Assembly: GCA_009838645.1 (NCBI GenBank)
Contig: VXRC01000014.1
Span: 18,444-82,443 of the forward strand
Length of the DNA: 64,000 bases
Reading direction: 5' to 3'
Source: Gemmatimonadota bacterium
GTDB lineage: Bacteria; JAAXHH01
Numbering within the stretch: position 1 is the stretch's first letter; each line of letters starts with the position of its first letter. The notes under the pieces were generated by a model that did not search any database, was not told the DNA's origin, and worked only from the letters and a program-made list of their open reading frames with translations. Positions 1-7,977 of the stretch are shown here, in pieces. A program made the translations under genes and the position numbers.

Positions 1-213
1 CTGCGACCGGACAGCGAGCTGGTTGCCCTGCGTGCCGCTCGTGACGAAGAGACCGGCTTCCTTGCCGAGCAGGGCGGCCATGGCTTCTTCCAGCCGGTTG
101 ACCGATGGGTCTTCGCCGAAACAGTCGTCGCCGACCTCGGCGTTCGCCATGGCTCGGCGCATAGCCGGCGTCGGCCGGGTCATGGTGTCGCTGCGCAGTT
201 CGACGATCTGCAT
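1..213 (-). CDS. Low-specificity L-threonine aldolase, N-terminal part (cut by window edge)
   Basis: The 71 visible residues begin [15 protein letters not shown] and continue through a [17 protein letters not shown] stretch to [13 protein letters not shown]. This is the characteristic N-terminus of the PLP-dependent beta-eliminating lyase/threonine aldolase family, which splits L-threonine or L-allo-threonine to glycine and acetaldehyde. The catalytic lysine lies beyond the left edge and cannot be checked. The start follows the upstream anti-sigma-type gene by only 9 bp on the same strand, so the two are probably co-transcribed. The family call is strong; exact substrate preference cannot be judged from this fragment. 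Confidence 0.88.
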   Translation of the reverse strand, partial: MQIVELRSDTMTRPTPAMRRAMANAEVGDDCFGEDPSVNRLEEAMAALLGKEAGLFVTSGTQGNQLAVRSQ

Positions 214-222
214 GGACGCTCC

Positions 223-663
223 TCAGTGGCCGTACTTGGTCAGGGTCACGCTGGTGCCGTGCTCCGTGATATCGAACTCGACCTCATCCATGAGGGCCTT
301 GATCATCAGGATGCCCCGGCCATTCTCCTTGAGCAGGTTGTCCGGGTTTCGCGGGTCCGGCAGGCCGTCGGGATCGAAACCACCGCCGCAGTCGCATATG
401 TGTATACGGAACAACGCCGAACTGCATTTGCAGGAGATGACGACCTGCTTGGACTCGTCGCACTGGTTTCCATGCAGTATCGCGTTCTTGACCGCTTCGT
501 TCACGGCGATCATGATGTCGCCGCGCGTTCCCTGGTCGAAGCCGGTCCGCGTGGTCAACTCCTCAATACGGCGGTCCACCTCCGCGGTCAGATCGGGATT
601 GCTTGGTATCGTCAGTTCCAGCGTCACGCCGCTTTCAGCCCCGTCCTGCCGAGTCTCGCCCAT
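223..663 (-). CDS. RsbW-type anti-sigma factor / serine-threonine kinase (HATPase_c_2)
   Basis: A protein of about 146 residues with a single GHKL ATPase fold. The N-box is visible as IMIAVNEAVKNAILHGN and the G1 box as DCGGGFDPDG, followed by ENGRGILMIKALMDEV. These are typical of RsbW/SpoIIAB anti-sigma regulators that bind a sigma factor or phosphorylate an anti-anti-sigma partner. The open frame reaches 756, but I start at the ATG at 663 because a GGAG Shine-Dalgarno lies 8 bases ahead and the upstream residues are arginine/proline-rich and not family-like. No sigma factor or STAS antagonist is adjacent, so the partner is unknown. It lies 9 bp upstream of the threonine aldolase. Confidence 0.82.
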   Translation of the reverse strand: MGETRQDGAESGVTLELTIPSNPDLTAEVDRRIEELTTRTGFDQGTRGDIMIAVNEAVKNAILHGNQCDESKQVVISCKCSSALFRIHICDCGGGFDPDGLPDPRNPDNLLKENGRGILMIKALMDEVEFDITEHGTSVTLTKYGH

Positions 664-864
664 GCAAGAAGCTCCATGAATCCGCCGCACGTACGGCCGT
701 CGTGCGGCCGGATCCTGCCGGAACCATGCGGTCGATCTGCATGATCCAGAATACATGGTATCTACCTTTCAGACTCAGTAAAGGTATGGGGCGGGAAGGG
801 CCGTGTCAAGTTCGGGGCGGCGAGGATGGGATACGGCGCGAATGCGACATCCATTCAAGACGGT

Positions 865-1716
865 TCAACCTTCCCGCTCGGCGTCACGCACCATTTTGAG
901 GTAGCCGTCGCGTATTCTGCGCTTGAAGAGCTTTCGCGCCTGCCGGGGTGCGCGCAGTTCGCACGGCTCCCACCAGGCCAGTTCGTTGAGGTGGTCGGCG
1001 GGGACGGGAAAGGCTTCCTGGCGCACCTTCTTCGATCCCAATCTGTCCGTCCAGGCGGCCGAGGTCACAGACACCAGCCCATCGTTGTCTCCTTCGCGCC
1101 CTGCGATGTATTTCCAGGGCAGCTTCAGCGGGGTGAATATCCGCGCAAAGCTTTGATGGGCGGCGTAGGTGGTATAGCGGACGGGGTTTCGTGCCTCGGC
1201 GTTCAGCGCACGCTCGTTGAAAGTGGCGGCAGCCTTGGTACTGAGATCGCGGAATCCCTCGAGATTGAGGCCGAAGACGCCGGTGAAGCCGATCAGCCAG
1301 TCCACTTTGGCAAGTCCGAAGTCGGCGAATGTAGTTCCGAGGTGCGGCGTGCCGATGGTAGTCAGTGTCGCGACGCGGTCGGCCATGTCGAAATCGACGA
1401 TCATGTGACGGGCGTCGAGACCGCCCATGCTGTGGGCGATAATGTGAACCCGGTCGGATCCGGTGCTTTCGAGGATGACTTCGACGCGGTGCTTCAGGGC
1501 CAAGGCACGCTTATTCACTTGGCCGGCGAAGGGCACACGGGGGGCGAAGACAGTGTAGCCGTGTTTTTCGAGATGGCCGGCGATCCCGCTGAAGTAGTCG
1601 TACTTGTCGGGCTGGCGCAGGAGTCGTCGCAGTCCTGCCTGAAGGAGCGGCCGGTAAAGCGTATCAAAAGGCACAATGCCGTGGGCGAGGATGATCGGCA
1701 AACTCAGAACGCACAC
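865..1716 (-). CDS. Alpha/beta-hydrolase, triacylglycerol lipase-like
   Basis: The protein starts with a lipase-like strand, LPIILAHGIVPFD, and carries the nucleophile elbow AHSMGGLDARH (Ser in G-x-S-x-G form HSMGG). A later IGTPHLGTTFADF segment and an EGDNDGLVSVTSA stretch are usual in Pseudomonas-type LipA lipases, where the latter holds the catalytic Asp; PADHLNELAWW supplies the likely catalytic His. It probably hydrolyses ester or lipid substrates. The frame is open to 1875, but that extension is AT-rich and unlike the family. I place the start at a GTG at 1716, next to a GAGGAG; this spacing is poor, so the start is uncertain. No clear signal peptide is seen with this start. Confidence 0.75.
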   Translation of the reverse strand: MCVLSLPIILAHGIVPFDTLYRPLLQAGLRRLLRQPDKYDYFSGIAGHLEKHGYTVFAPRVPFAGQVNKRALALKHRVEVILESTGSDRVHIIAHSMGGLDARHMIVDFDMADRVATLTTIGTPHLGTTFADFGLAKVDWLIGFTGVFGLNLEGFRDLSTKAAATFNERALNAEARNPVRYTTYAAHQSFARIFTPLKLPWKYIAGREGDNDGLVSVTSAAWTDRLGSKKVRQEAFPVPADHLNELAWWEPCELRAPRQARKLFKRRIRDGYLKMVRDAEREG

Positions 1717-2253
1717 TCCTCGACGGTCAAAACCGGCCTTGGTTTTCTTACCATAAGACACGTGTCGTATTAAGTACAGCGTGCAATAGTGACCGTTTAA
1801 TAGCGCGGTATTCGGAATAGTGAAAATATACATTAAATAAACATTTCTTTCCAAACAATAGGATTTTGAGTTCATAATAGACTCTAGTGTGATGTTTACC
1901 GTTTACCAGGTAGTTTTACATGCAAATCAGATCGATTCAGGTCACTACTGCGCCACTAGGCAAAGATCGGACCAATTCGTCTTACTCGGCATTCCGGAAT
2001 TCAGGACTGCATGCAGCGCTTCGCCGAACGTCTCGACAGGGTAGGGGATCACATGGAAGGATAGAATCGGCAAACGAACGCGCGGTATCTCGCCTGAAGC
2101 GTATGGAATACCGTCGTGCAGGCATGCACACTATGCCGGTACGAGATCTCTCCCTTCGAAATCGATCGCCTGCTTGTCTGAGAGCCACGGACAGGCAAGG
2201 TATCGAGTCAGGTGTCCGGATTTTAGCACTTGAGATAAATGGCGGGAAGAGAC
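1717..2253. other. Non-coding stretch between lipase and mutL
   Basis: About 0.5 kb without a convincing gene. The part near 1770-1920 is notably AT-rich for this genome and probably holds the lipase promoter. The plus-strand open frame at 1920-2270 has no domain-like composition and no ribosome-binding site. I see no RNA gene or strong hairpin. Confidence 0.5.
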
Positions 2254-4080
2254 CTAAGACGACCTGTTGAATCTGCGTTCGATCTCCTCGAGCGGCATTC
2301 GGACCACGGTGGGTCGCCCGCGGGGCGTCACATAGGGCATTTCCGTGGCGAACAGATCGTTGACGAGCCCGTTCATCTCCTGCTGGGACAACGGGTCGCC
2401 CTTCCGGATTCCGGCATGGCCGGAGAAAGTCATCGCGATACGTTCTTCGTTCTTGAGGTTCTTTTCCGGCATCTCCTGCAGGTTTTCAATCATCCGGTGA
2501 AACAATGTGTCTACATCCTGGCTGTGTGCCATACAGGGGACGGCGTCGACGACCACGGTCTGCTCGCCGAACAGTTTCACATTGAATCCCAGCCGGGCGA
2601 AGTGATCGAATTGTTCCCGGACTAGCGCGATCTGCGGCACCATGAGATCGAGGGTAACCGGAAACAGCAACTGCCGGGAGGGGGCGGATTCGTGGCCCAT
2701 CGTCTTCAGCGCCCGTTCGAACAGCACGCGTTCGTGGGCGGCGTGCTGGTCGATGAGCATGAAACCGCCTTTAACCTGGGCGAGAATGTAGGCGTTGTGC
2801 AATTGCCAGAGCGATACCATTTCCGCATCGCCGTGCTCCCTGACTGTTCCCGGTACCCCTTCGTCACGCGCCCCGCGCTCCGAGTCCGCCGGGGTGTAGG
2901 TCCACTCGCCCGTAGGATCGCCGTCGTTACCGCGCACGGGTCCGAACAGGTCGATCTGGGTCCTGCGCGCCACGGCCGGTTCGTCGACAGGCACCCGGAC
3001 GTCGACGGGCGCTCGCACCTCGCCGGGCGCTGCGGCCGGCGACAATCCGGAGATATCCGGCGTATCCGTATCGAAAACGGGCACCACGTCCGAGTTCTGC
3101 AGCGCCAGCCGAATGGCCCGCAGGAGCCGCTCATATACCTTTGACTCGTCGGAGAACCGGATCTCACGCTTCGCGGGGTGTACGTTGACGTCCACCTGGT
3201 CGAGATCGATGTTCAGGAAGACGACGGATACGGGAAAACGTTCCCTGGGTAGAATCGAACCATAGCCTTCGAACACGGCGCGGTTCAGGGCGCGGCTGGA
3301 TACCGGCCTGAGGTTGATGTACAAATGCTGGTGGGTACGGGAAACCCTGGCGGCGTCCGGCCGGCTGATGAACCCGTGTATCTTGACGAGGTCGTCGTCG
3401 AAGGTGACCGGGATCATCTGGTTCATGAGCGTGTTGCCCATGACGGCCTGCGCACGGGTGTAGGTGTTGGACACGGCGGGCAGGGAAAGGGTATCCCGGC
3501 CGTCGACCGTCAGCGTGAAGGCGGTCCCGGGATAGGCCATGGCGATGGAGGAAACCACGGAAACGACATGGCGCGTCTCCGTACCCGTGGTCCGAAGGAA
3601 CTTCCTGCGGGCGGGCACGTTGTAGAACAACTGCGATACGGCGACCGTCGTACCGGCTGCCCGTCCGGCGTCCGTAACCTTCGGCGCCGAACCCCCGTCG
3701 ATGCGGACTCGGGTCCCGGCCGCTTCTCCCTGCGTGTTCGTCGTCAGGTCCACCCGAGCCACGGAGGCGATGCTGGCCAGCGCTTCGCCCCGAAAACCGA
3801 ATGTACCGATGCGGTAGAGGTCGTCTTCGCCGGCGATCTTGCTGGTCGCGTGCCGCTCGAAGGCCAGCACCGCGTCCTCACGGGCCATGCCTCCGCCGTC
3901 GTCCATGACGCGTATGAGCTGCTTTCCGCCCGACTTTATCTCCACGGAAATGCGCTCGCCACCGGCGTCGATCGCGTTCTCGACCAGTTCCTTCACGACC
4001 GAGGCGGGGCGTTCGATTACCTCGCCTGCGGCGATCATGTTCGCCAGCTTCTCGGGCAACACCTTGATCTGATCAGCCAT
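2254..4080 (-). CDS. mutL: DNA mismatch repair protein MutL
   Basis: A 608-residue MutL. The N-terminal GHKL ATPase shows ELVENAIDAG (residues 31-40), DDGGGM (60-65), GFRGEALASIASV (95-107) and GTRVRIDGG. The transducer domain contains VDVNVHPAKREIRF (about 296-309). The linker holds QIDLF (375-379), which fits the beta-clamp-binding consensus QxxLF. The C-terminal domain keeps endonuclease motif DQHAAHERVLFE (444-455), matching DQHA(X)2E(X)4E, so it is probably a nicking MutL. However the usual ACH/ACR and CPHGRP zinc-site motifs read SGHAGIR and TPRGRP here, without cysteines. It lies 22 bp downstream of the sorbosone-dehydrogenase-like gene on the same strand. No mutS is in the window. Confidence 0.97.
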   Translation of the reverse strand: MADQIKVLPEKLANMIAAGEVIERPASVVKELVENAIDAGGERISVEIKSGGKQLIRVMDDGGGMAREDAVLAFERHATSKIAGEDDLYRIGTFGFRGEALASIASVARVDLTTNTQGEAAGTRVRIDGGSAPKVTDAGRAAGTTVAVSQLFYNVPARRKFLRTTGTETRHVVSVVSSIAMAYPGTAFTLTVDGRDTLSLPAVSNTYTRAQAVMGNTLMNQMIPVTFDDDLVKIHGFISRPDAARVSRTHQHLYINLRPVSSRALNRAVFEGYGSILPRERFPVSVVFLNIDLDQVDVNVHPAKREIRFSDESKVYERLLRAIRLALQNSDVVPVFDTDTPDISGLSPAAAPGEVRAPVDVRVPVDEPAVARRTQIDLFGPVRGNDGDPTGEWTYTPADSERGARDEGVPGTVREHGDAEMVSLWQLHNAYILAQVKGGFMLIDQHAAHERVLFERALKTMGHESAPSRQLLFPVTLDLMVPQIALVREQFDHFARLGFNVKLFGEQTVVVDAVPCMAHSQDVDTLFHRMIENLQEMPEKNLKNEERIAMTFSGHAGIRKGDPLSQQEMNGLVNDLFATEMPYVTPRGRPTVVRMPLEEIERRFNRSS

Positions 4081-4102
4081 GCGTCACCGGCGTTACCAAC
4101 GT

Positions 4103-5245
4103 TTATTCCCCGTACGTGATCCGGTAGATCACGCCGGCGTAATCATCAGAAACGAGTAGAGAACCGTCCGGCATGACCTCCACGTCGGCCGGGCGGCCGG
4201 AGTATTCCTCGTCCACGAGCCAGCCCGCGGCGAAATCCTCGTAACTCACGGCCTCGTTGCCGTCCAGACGCACCAGGGTGACCCGGTATCCGATCCGCTC
4301 GTCCCGGTTCCAGGACCCGTGTTCCGCGATCAATACCTGGTGGCGGTACTCGGGCGGGAACATGTCGCCGGTGTAGAATCGCATGCCCACCGCGGCCACA
4401 TGTGGACCGAGGTCCTGCACGGGGGGCACCAGGGAGTCCAGCGGGCGCCCGCCGCCGAATTCGGGATCCGGTATGTCCGTGCCGTGGTGATACGGGAAGC
4501 CGAAATGCTGTCCGGCTTCGGTCACGCGGTTCAGCTCATCGGGCGGGATGTCGTTGCCCATGAGGTCCCGCCCGTTGTCGGAGAACCACAGTTCGCCCGT
4601 GTCCGGATGCCAGTCGAAGCCCACGGTATTGCGCACGCCGCTCACGTAGACTTCCAGGTCCGTTCCGTCCGGGTTCATGCGCATGATGGTCGCGTAACGC
4701 GGATCGGCGCGTTCGCAGACGTTGCACGGAGCCCCCACGGGAACGTAGAGCTTGCCGTCGGGTCCGAACCGGATGAATTTCCAGCCGTGATGACGGTCGG
4801 TCGGGAAGCCCCGGCTGACCACAACCGGTTCGGGGGGATCGTAGAGCCTGTTTTCGATGTCGTCGTACCGGAGCACCACGTTGATATCGGCTACGTAGAG
4901 CGCTCCATCCCGAAAAGCGATGCCGCTCGGCATCTTGAGCCCGCTGTCGAGGGTCAGCACCTCGTCGGCGACGAAATCCCCGTCCATGTCCCTTACGGCG
5001 TACACGTTTCCGGCGCGCCGGGAGCCCACGAAGAGGGTACCGCCTGGTCCCATCGCCATGGCCCGCGCGTTGCGGACGCCGCTGGCGTAAACGGAGATCC
5101 GGAAGCCATCCGGCAACCGGATGCGGGAGAGGACGGGATCGGATTCAGGGGATTCGCCACCGGGCGCGGGGGTGTTTCCGCACGCGGCGACCACCAGGAA
5201 GCCCAACAGGAACAGACGTGGTGCCCAAAGTCGGATTGCGGTCAT
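4103..5245 (-). CDS. PQQ/sorbosone dehydrogenase-family six-bladed propeller lipoprotein
   Basis: The frame is open to 5338, but the ATG at 5245 begins a lipoprotein signal peptide MTAIRLWAPRLFLLGFLVVAAC with a lipobox VAAC, so I start there. The mature protein is a beta-propeller of the glucose/L-sorbosone dehydrogenase type: LPDGFRISVYASGVRNARAMA, HHGWKFIRFGPDGKLYVPVGAPCNVC, GFDWHPDTGELWFSDNGRD, IAEHGSWNR and GRPADVEVMPDGSLLVSDD are all family-typical. It likely oxidises a sugar or aldose-type substrate at the envelope, with PQQ as probable cofactor. The cofactor is inference, because many members are uncharacterised. It probably shares a transcript with mutL. Confidence 0.85.
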   Translation of the reverse strand: MTAIRLWAPRLFLLGFLVVAACGNTPAPGGESPESDPVLSRIRLPDGFRISVYASGVRNARAMAMGPGGTLFVGSRRAGNVYAVRDMDGDFVADEVLTLDSGLKMPSGIAFRDGALYVADINVVLRYDDIENRLYDPPEPVVVSRGFPTDRHHGWKFIRFGPDGKLYVPVGAPCNVCERADPRYATIMRMNPDGTDLEVYVSGVRNTVGFDWHPDTGELWFSDNGRDLMGNDIPPDELNRVTEAGQHFGFPYHHGTDIPDPEFGGGRPLDSLVPPVQDLGPHVAAVGMRFYTGDMFPPEYRHQVLIAEHGSWNRDERIGYRVTLVRLDGNEAVSYEDFAAGWLVDEEYSGRPADVEVMPDGSLLVSDDYAGVIYRITYGE

Positions 5246-5452
5246 TGGAACGGGTCGGCGGTGATCGTTGCGGGCGTTGATTTCGGCCGGAGACGCGCGG
5301 AGCGCGCCAGGGTCCTGAAGTACGTAACGGTTCCTCACATGGTAATGATCGGGGGGATGCGAATCAAGGACAAACTGATGCTTGCTTTCGATGAAATCGA
5401 CCGTTAATGTTTACCACGAGTTTGTCTGAAGGGAACCTGTAGAAGGCCGGCC

Positions 5453-6844
5453 ATGTCGCGTATCGAACGCCTCCACAGCCAGGGTATTCAATCGTATCCC
5501 GCCCGTACCGGCAGGACGCATACGGTGCGGCAGGCGCGGGAGCCCGGAGCCGCCGGAAACGCGACCGTTATTGCCGGGCGGCTGATCCGGCTGGATCCAC
5601 GGGTTGGGAGCGGCGCGCTCGAGGATTGGACGGGCACGGTCGACCTCGTCCTGGACGATCCAGCCCTGTCCGGCATGCTATCCCGGATCCGCGCCGGCGA
5701 CCTCGTGGAATGCGCGGGTACATGTGGGGACGACGCGTACACCGTTACCGGCCTCAGGCTCCTGGCCCCGTGCCTTCGCGGCGCGCCCGAAAAGGAAGCG
5801 GCCGGCGGTGCGCCTGAATCGGAAGCGGCCAGCAGCGCGCCTGACAGGGAAGTAGCCGGCGCCGTGCGCCTCCGGGCGGATATCCTGGCCGGGACCCGTG
5901 CCTACTTCGAATCCCGCGGGTTCATCGCCGTGGACACGCCCACATTCATGGCCGTTCCGGACCTGACGCCGGCCCTGAGTTCGTTTCGAACGGAATACGT
6001 GGACGGCGAAGGCGGAACGCGGCCCCTGTACCTGCAGACCTCGCCCGAACACTACATGAAACGCCTGCTGGCGGCGGGCTGCGAACGGATATACCAGATC
6101 TGCCGGTTCTACCGCAACGGGGAACGGTTCGACACGCACCATCCCGAGTTTACCGGCCTGGAGTGGTACGAGGCCTACGCCGATTACGAGACGGTCATGG
6201 CTACCACCGAGGACTACGTGACCTCGCTGGCCGGGACGCTCAACCACGGAGGCGAACTGACCTACCAGGGTACCGCGATCGACCTACGGACTCCCTGGCC
6301 GAGGTACAGGATGCGGGACTGCTTCCTGGACCGGTCGGGGATCGACCTGGATGTCTGCGATGACCTGGAGGCGTTCTCGTCCGCGGCCAGGGCCAGGGAC
6401 TACGAGGTTCGGGAAGACGATGACTGGGACGACCTGTTCCACCGCGTTTTCCTGACGGCCGTGGAACCCGCGCTGCCCGCGGACCGGCCGGTCTTCCTGA
6501 CGGAGTATCCCGCCCGGCTGCCGTCGCTGGCGCGCCGGGTTCCGGGCAAACCCCGGTACGTGGAACGCTTCGAACTGTACATGGGCGGGCTGGAACTGGC
6601 CAATGCCTTCACGGAGCTGAACGATCCGGTGGAGCAGCGCGCCAGGTTCGAAGCCGACCTGGAAGTAAAGCGATCGAAGGAAGGTCCGGACCGTTACGAC
6701 GGCGGGGTGGACGAAGCGCTGCTGGCGGCGCTCGAATACGGGATGCCTCCGTCGGGCGGCATCGCCTTCGGCCTGGACCGGCTGGCGATGTTGTTCGCCG
6801 ACGCCGACACGATCGATCCCGTAATCATGTTCAGGGATTTCTGA
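5453..6844 (+). CDS. EpmA/GenX-type lysine ligase (class II LysRS-like) with an N-terminal OB-like domain
   Basis: A 463-residue class II aminoacyl-tRNA-synthetase-fold enzyme. The catalytic part is closest to EpmA (EF-P lysine ligase): LTPALSSFRTEY, TSPEHYMKRLLAAGCERIYQ (196-215), RFYRNGE motif 2 (218-224), EFTGLEWYE (232-240), ELANAFTELNDPVEQ, and motif 3 GGIAFGLDRLAM (435-446). E. coli EpmA is about 325 residues and lacks an anticodon domain. This protein has about 110 extra N-terminal residues that resemble a short LysRS OB fold (TVIAGRLIRLDPR, GTVDLVLDD), joined by a repeat-encoded linker. The likely job is beta-lysylation or lysylation of EF-P; a tRNA-linked role cannot be excluded. No efp or epmB lies nearby. 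Confidence 0.82.
   Translation: MSRIERLHSQGIQSYPARTGRTHTVRQAREPGAAGNATVIAGRLIRLDPRVGSGALEDWTGTVDLVLDDPALSGMLSRIRAGDLVECAGTCGDDAYTVTGLRLLAPCLRGAPEKEAAGGAPESEAASSAPDREVAGAVRLRADILAGTRAYFESRGFIAVDTPTFMAVPDLTPALSSFRTEYVDGEGGTRPLYLQTSPEHYMKRLLAAGCERIYQICRFYRNGERFDTHHPEFTGLEWYEAYADYETVMATTEDYVTSLAGTLNHGGELTYQGTAIDLRTPWPRYRMRDCFLDRSGIDLDVCDDLEAFSSAARARDYEVREDDDWDDLFHRVFLTAVEPALPADRPVFLTEYPARLPSLARRVPGKPRYVERFELYMGGLELANAFTELNDPVEQRARFEADLEVKRSKEGPDRYDGGVDEALLAALEYGMPPSGGIAFGLDRLAMLFADADTIDPVIMFRDF
5782..5862 (+). repeat. Three 27-bp tandem units inside the EpmA-like gene
   Basis: Units at 5782-5808, 5809-5835 and 5836-5862 are imperfect copies, each encoding nine residues of the form A-P-(E/D)-x-E-(A/V)-A-(G/S)-x. 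They fall exactly between the OB-like and catalytic domains, so they act as an interdomain linker that could expand or contract in frame. Confidence 0.85.
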
Positions 6845-6915
6845 TCGATACGAGGAATCTGAAACTCGCCGGCCGTTCTTTATGAGACACGCCGGCCGTA
6901 CTTAAGGAGGAAGGC

Positions 6916-7941
6916 ATGCGGGCACTGATGTACCTGGGAACGCGTCAGATGGAAATGCGGGAGGTCGAGGAACCCGGCGTCACGCCAGGCCACGCCGTGC
7001 TGAAGGTCGGCGCGGCGAGCATATGCGGTTCGGACCTGCACGGCTTTCTGGGCAAGAGCGCAAAACGGGTCCCGCCGCTGATCATGGGACACGAATTCAC
7101 CGGCGAGGTGGTGGACCTGGGCCGCGGCGCGGAAGGACTGTCCATCGGCGACCGGGTCACGATCAATCCGATCCTTTCCTGCGGCCGGTGCGACGAGTGC
7201 CTTCGCGGACGCACCAGTATCTGCCCTCATCGAACGGTCATCGGCATCGAGCATCCCGGGGCCTTCGCCAACTACGTTTCCGTGCCCGCGGCGTCCTGCT
7301 TCAGACTGCCGGACCACGTGGGCGACCTCGAGGGAAGCATGGTCGAATCCCTCTCGAACGCGCTGCATATCTTCGACCGCAGCCTGCACGGGTTCATCCG
7401 GAGCGTGGCCGTCATCGGCGCGGGCACCCAGGGGCTTCTCGCCCTGCAGGTAGCCCGGCACATCGGGGCGACCCGCATCGCGGTGACGGACAGGGTGCCC
7501 TCGCGCCTGGTGCTGGCCACCTCGATGGGCGCGACCCACGCCATCGACGTCCGGGCCGACGACCCCGTGGAAGCCGTTTTCGACATGACGGACGGTCAGG
7601 GGGTGGACCTGGCGGTCGAAGCGGTGGGCCATACGGCGACACAGGAACAGGCCGTGCGGATGCTCCGGCAGGGCGGCGAAGCCGTGCTGCTGGGCCTCGG
7701 CGCCGAAGCGCCCATGGCCATTGACGGCGTGGCCATGGTCAACAGGGAACTGGTCGTTCGCGGTTCCTATGCCTACACGAGCGTGGACTTCGCCTATTCC
7801 CTCGAACTCATCTCCACGGGCAGGATCGACGTCGCCTCCATGGTCGTCGAACGGGACCTGGAGCAGGGGCCGGGCATATTCGCGAAACTGGTAGACGACC
7901 CCGGCGACCTGATCAAGGTGGCGCTGGTGCCGGGTTCCTGA
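6916..7941 (+). CDS. Zinc-dependent medium-chain alcohol/polyol dehydrogenase
   Basis: A 341-residue MDR-superfamily dehydrogenase. Catalytic zinc ligands are visible as Cys37 (SICGSDLHG) and His59-Glu60 (MGHEFTGEVV). The structural zinc lobe has four cysteines at 89, 92, 95 and 103 (CGRCDECLRGRTSIC). The nucleotide fold shows VIGAGTQGLLALQVA, followed by an acidic-poor strand ending TDRVPSRL. It resembles sorbitol, threonine or galactitol-phosphate dehydrogenases that use NAD(P)+. A strong AAGGAGG precedes the ATG by a good distance. It stands alone, plus-strand, facing the minus-strand TPR/FG-GAP gene. The exact substrate is not determinable. Confidence 0.88.
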   Translation: MRALMYLGTRQMEMREVEEPGVTPGHAVLKVGAASICGSDLHGFLGKSAKRVPPLIMGHEFTGEVVDLGRGAEGLSIGDRVTINPILSCGRCDECLRGRTSICPHRTVIGIEHPGAFANYVSVPAASCFRLPDHVGDLEGSMVESLSNALHIFDRSLHGFIRSVAVIGAGTQGLLALQVARHIGATRIAVTDRVPSRLVLATSMGATHAIDVRADDPVEAVFDMTDGQGVDLAVEAVGHTATQEQAVRMLRQGGEAVLLGLGAEAPMAIDGVAMVNRELVVRGSYAYTSVDFAYSLELISTGRIDVASMVVERDLEQGPGIFAKLVDDPGDLIKVALVPGS

Positions 7942-7977
7942 GGCGGTCTCCTGGCGGCCGCGCGGCTGGAAGAAGGA

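Noticed and set aside
1920..2270. Plus-strand open frame of 116 codons
   Set aside because: No ribosome-binding site, mixed low-quality composition, overlaps the end of mutL; looks like chance.
6870..6905. Repeated CGCCGGCCGT after the EpmA-like gene as a terminator
   Set aside because: The copies are direct repeats whose only pairing comes from the short GCCGGC palindrome, and there is no T-run; too weak to call.
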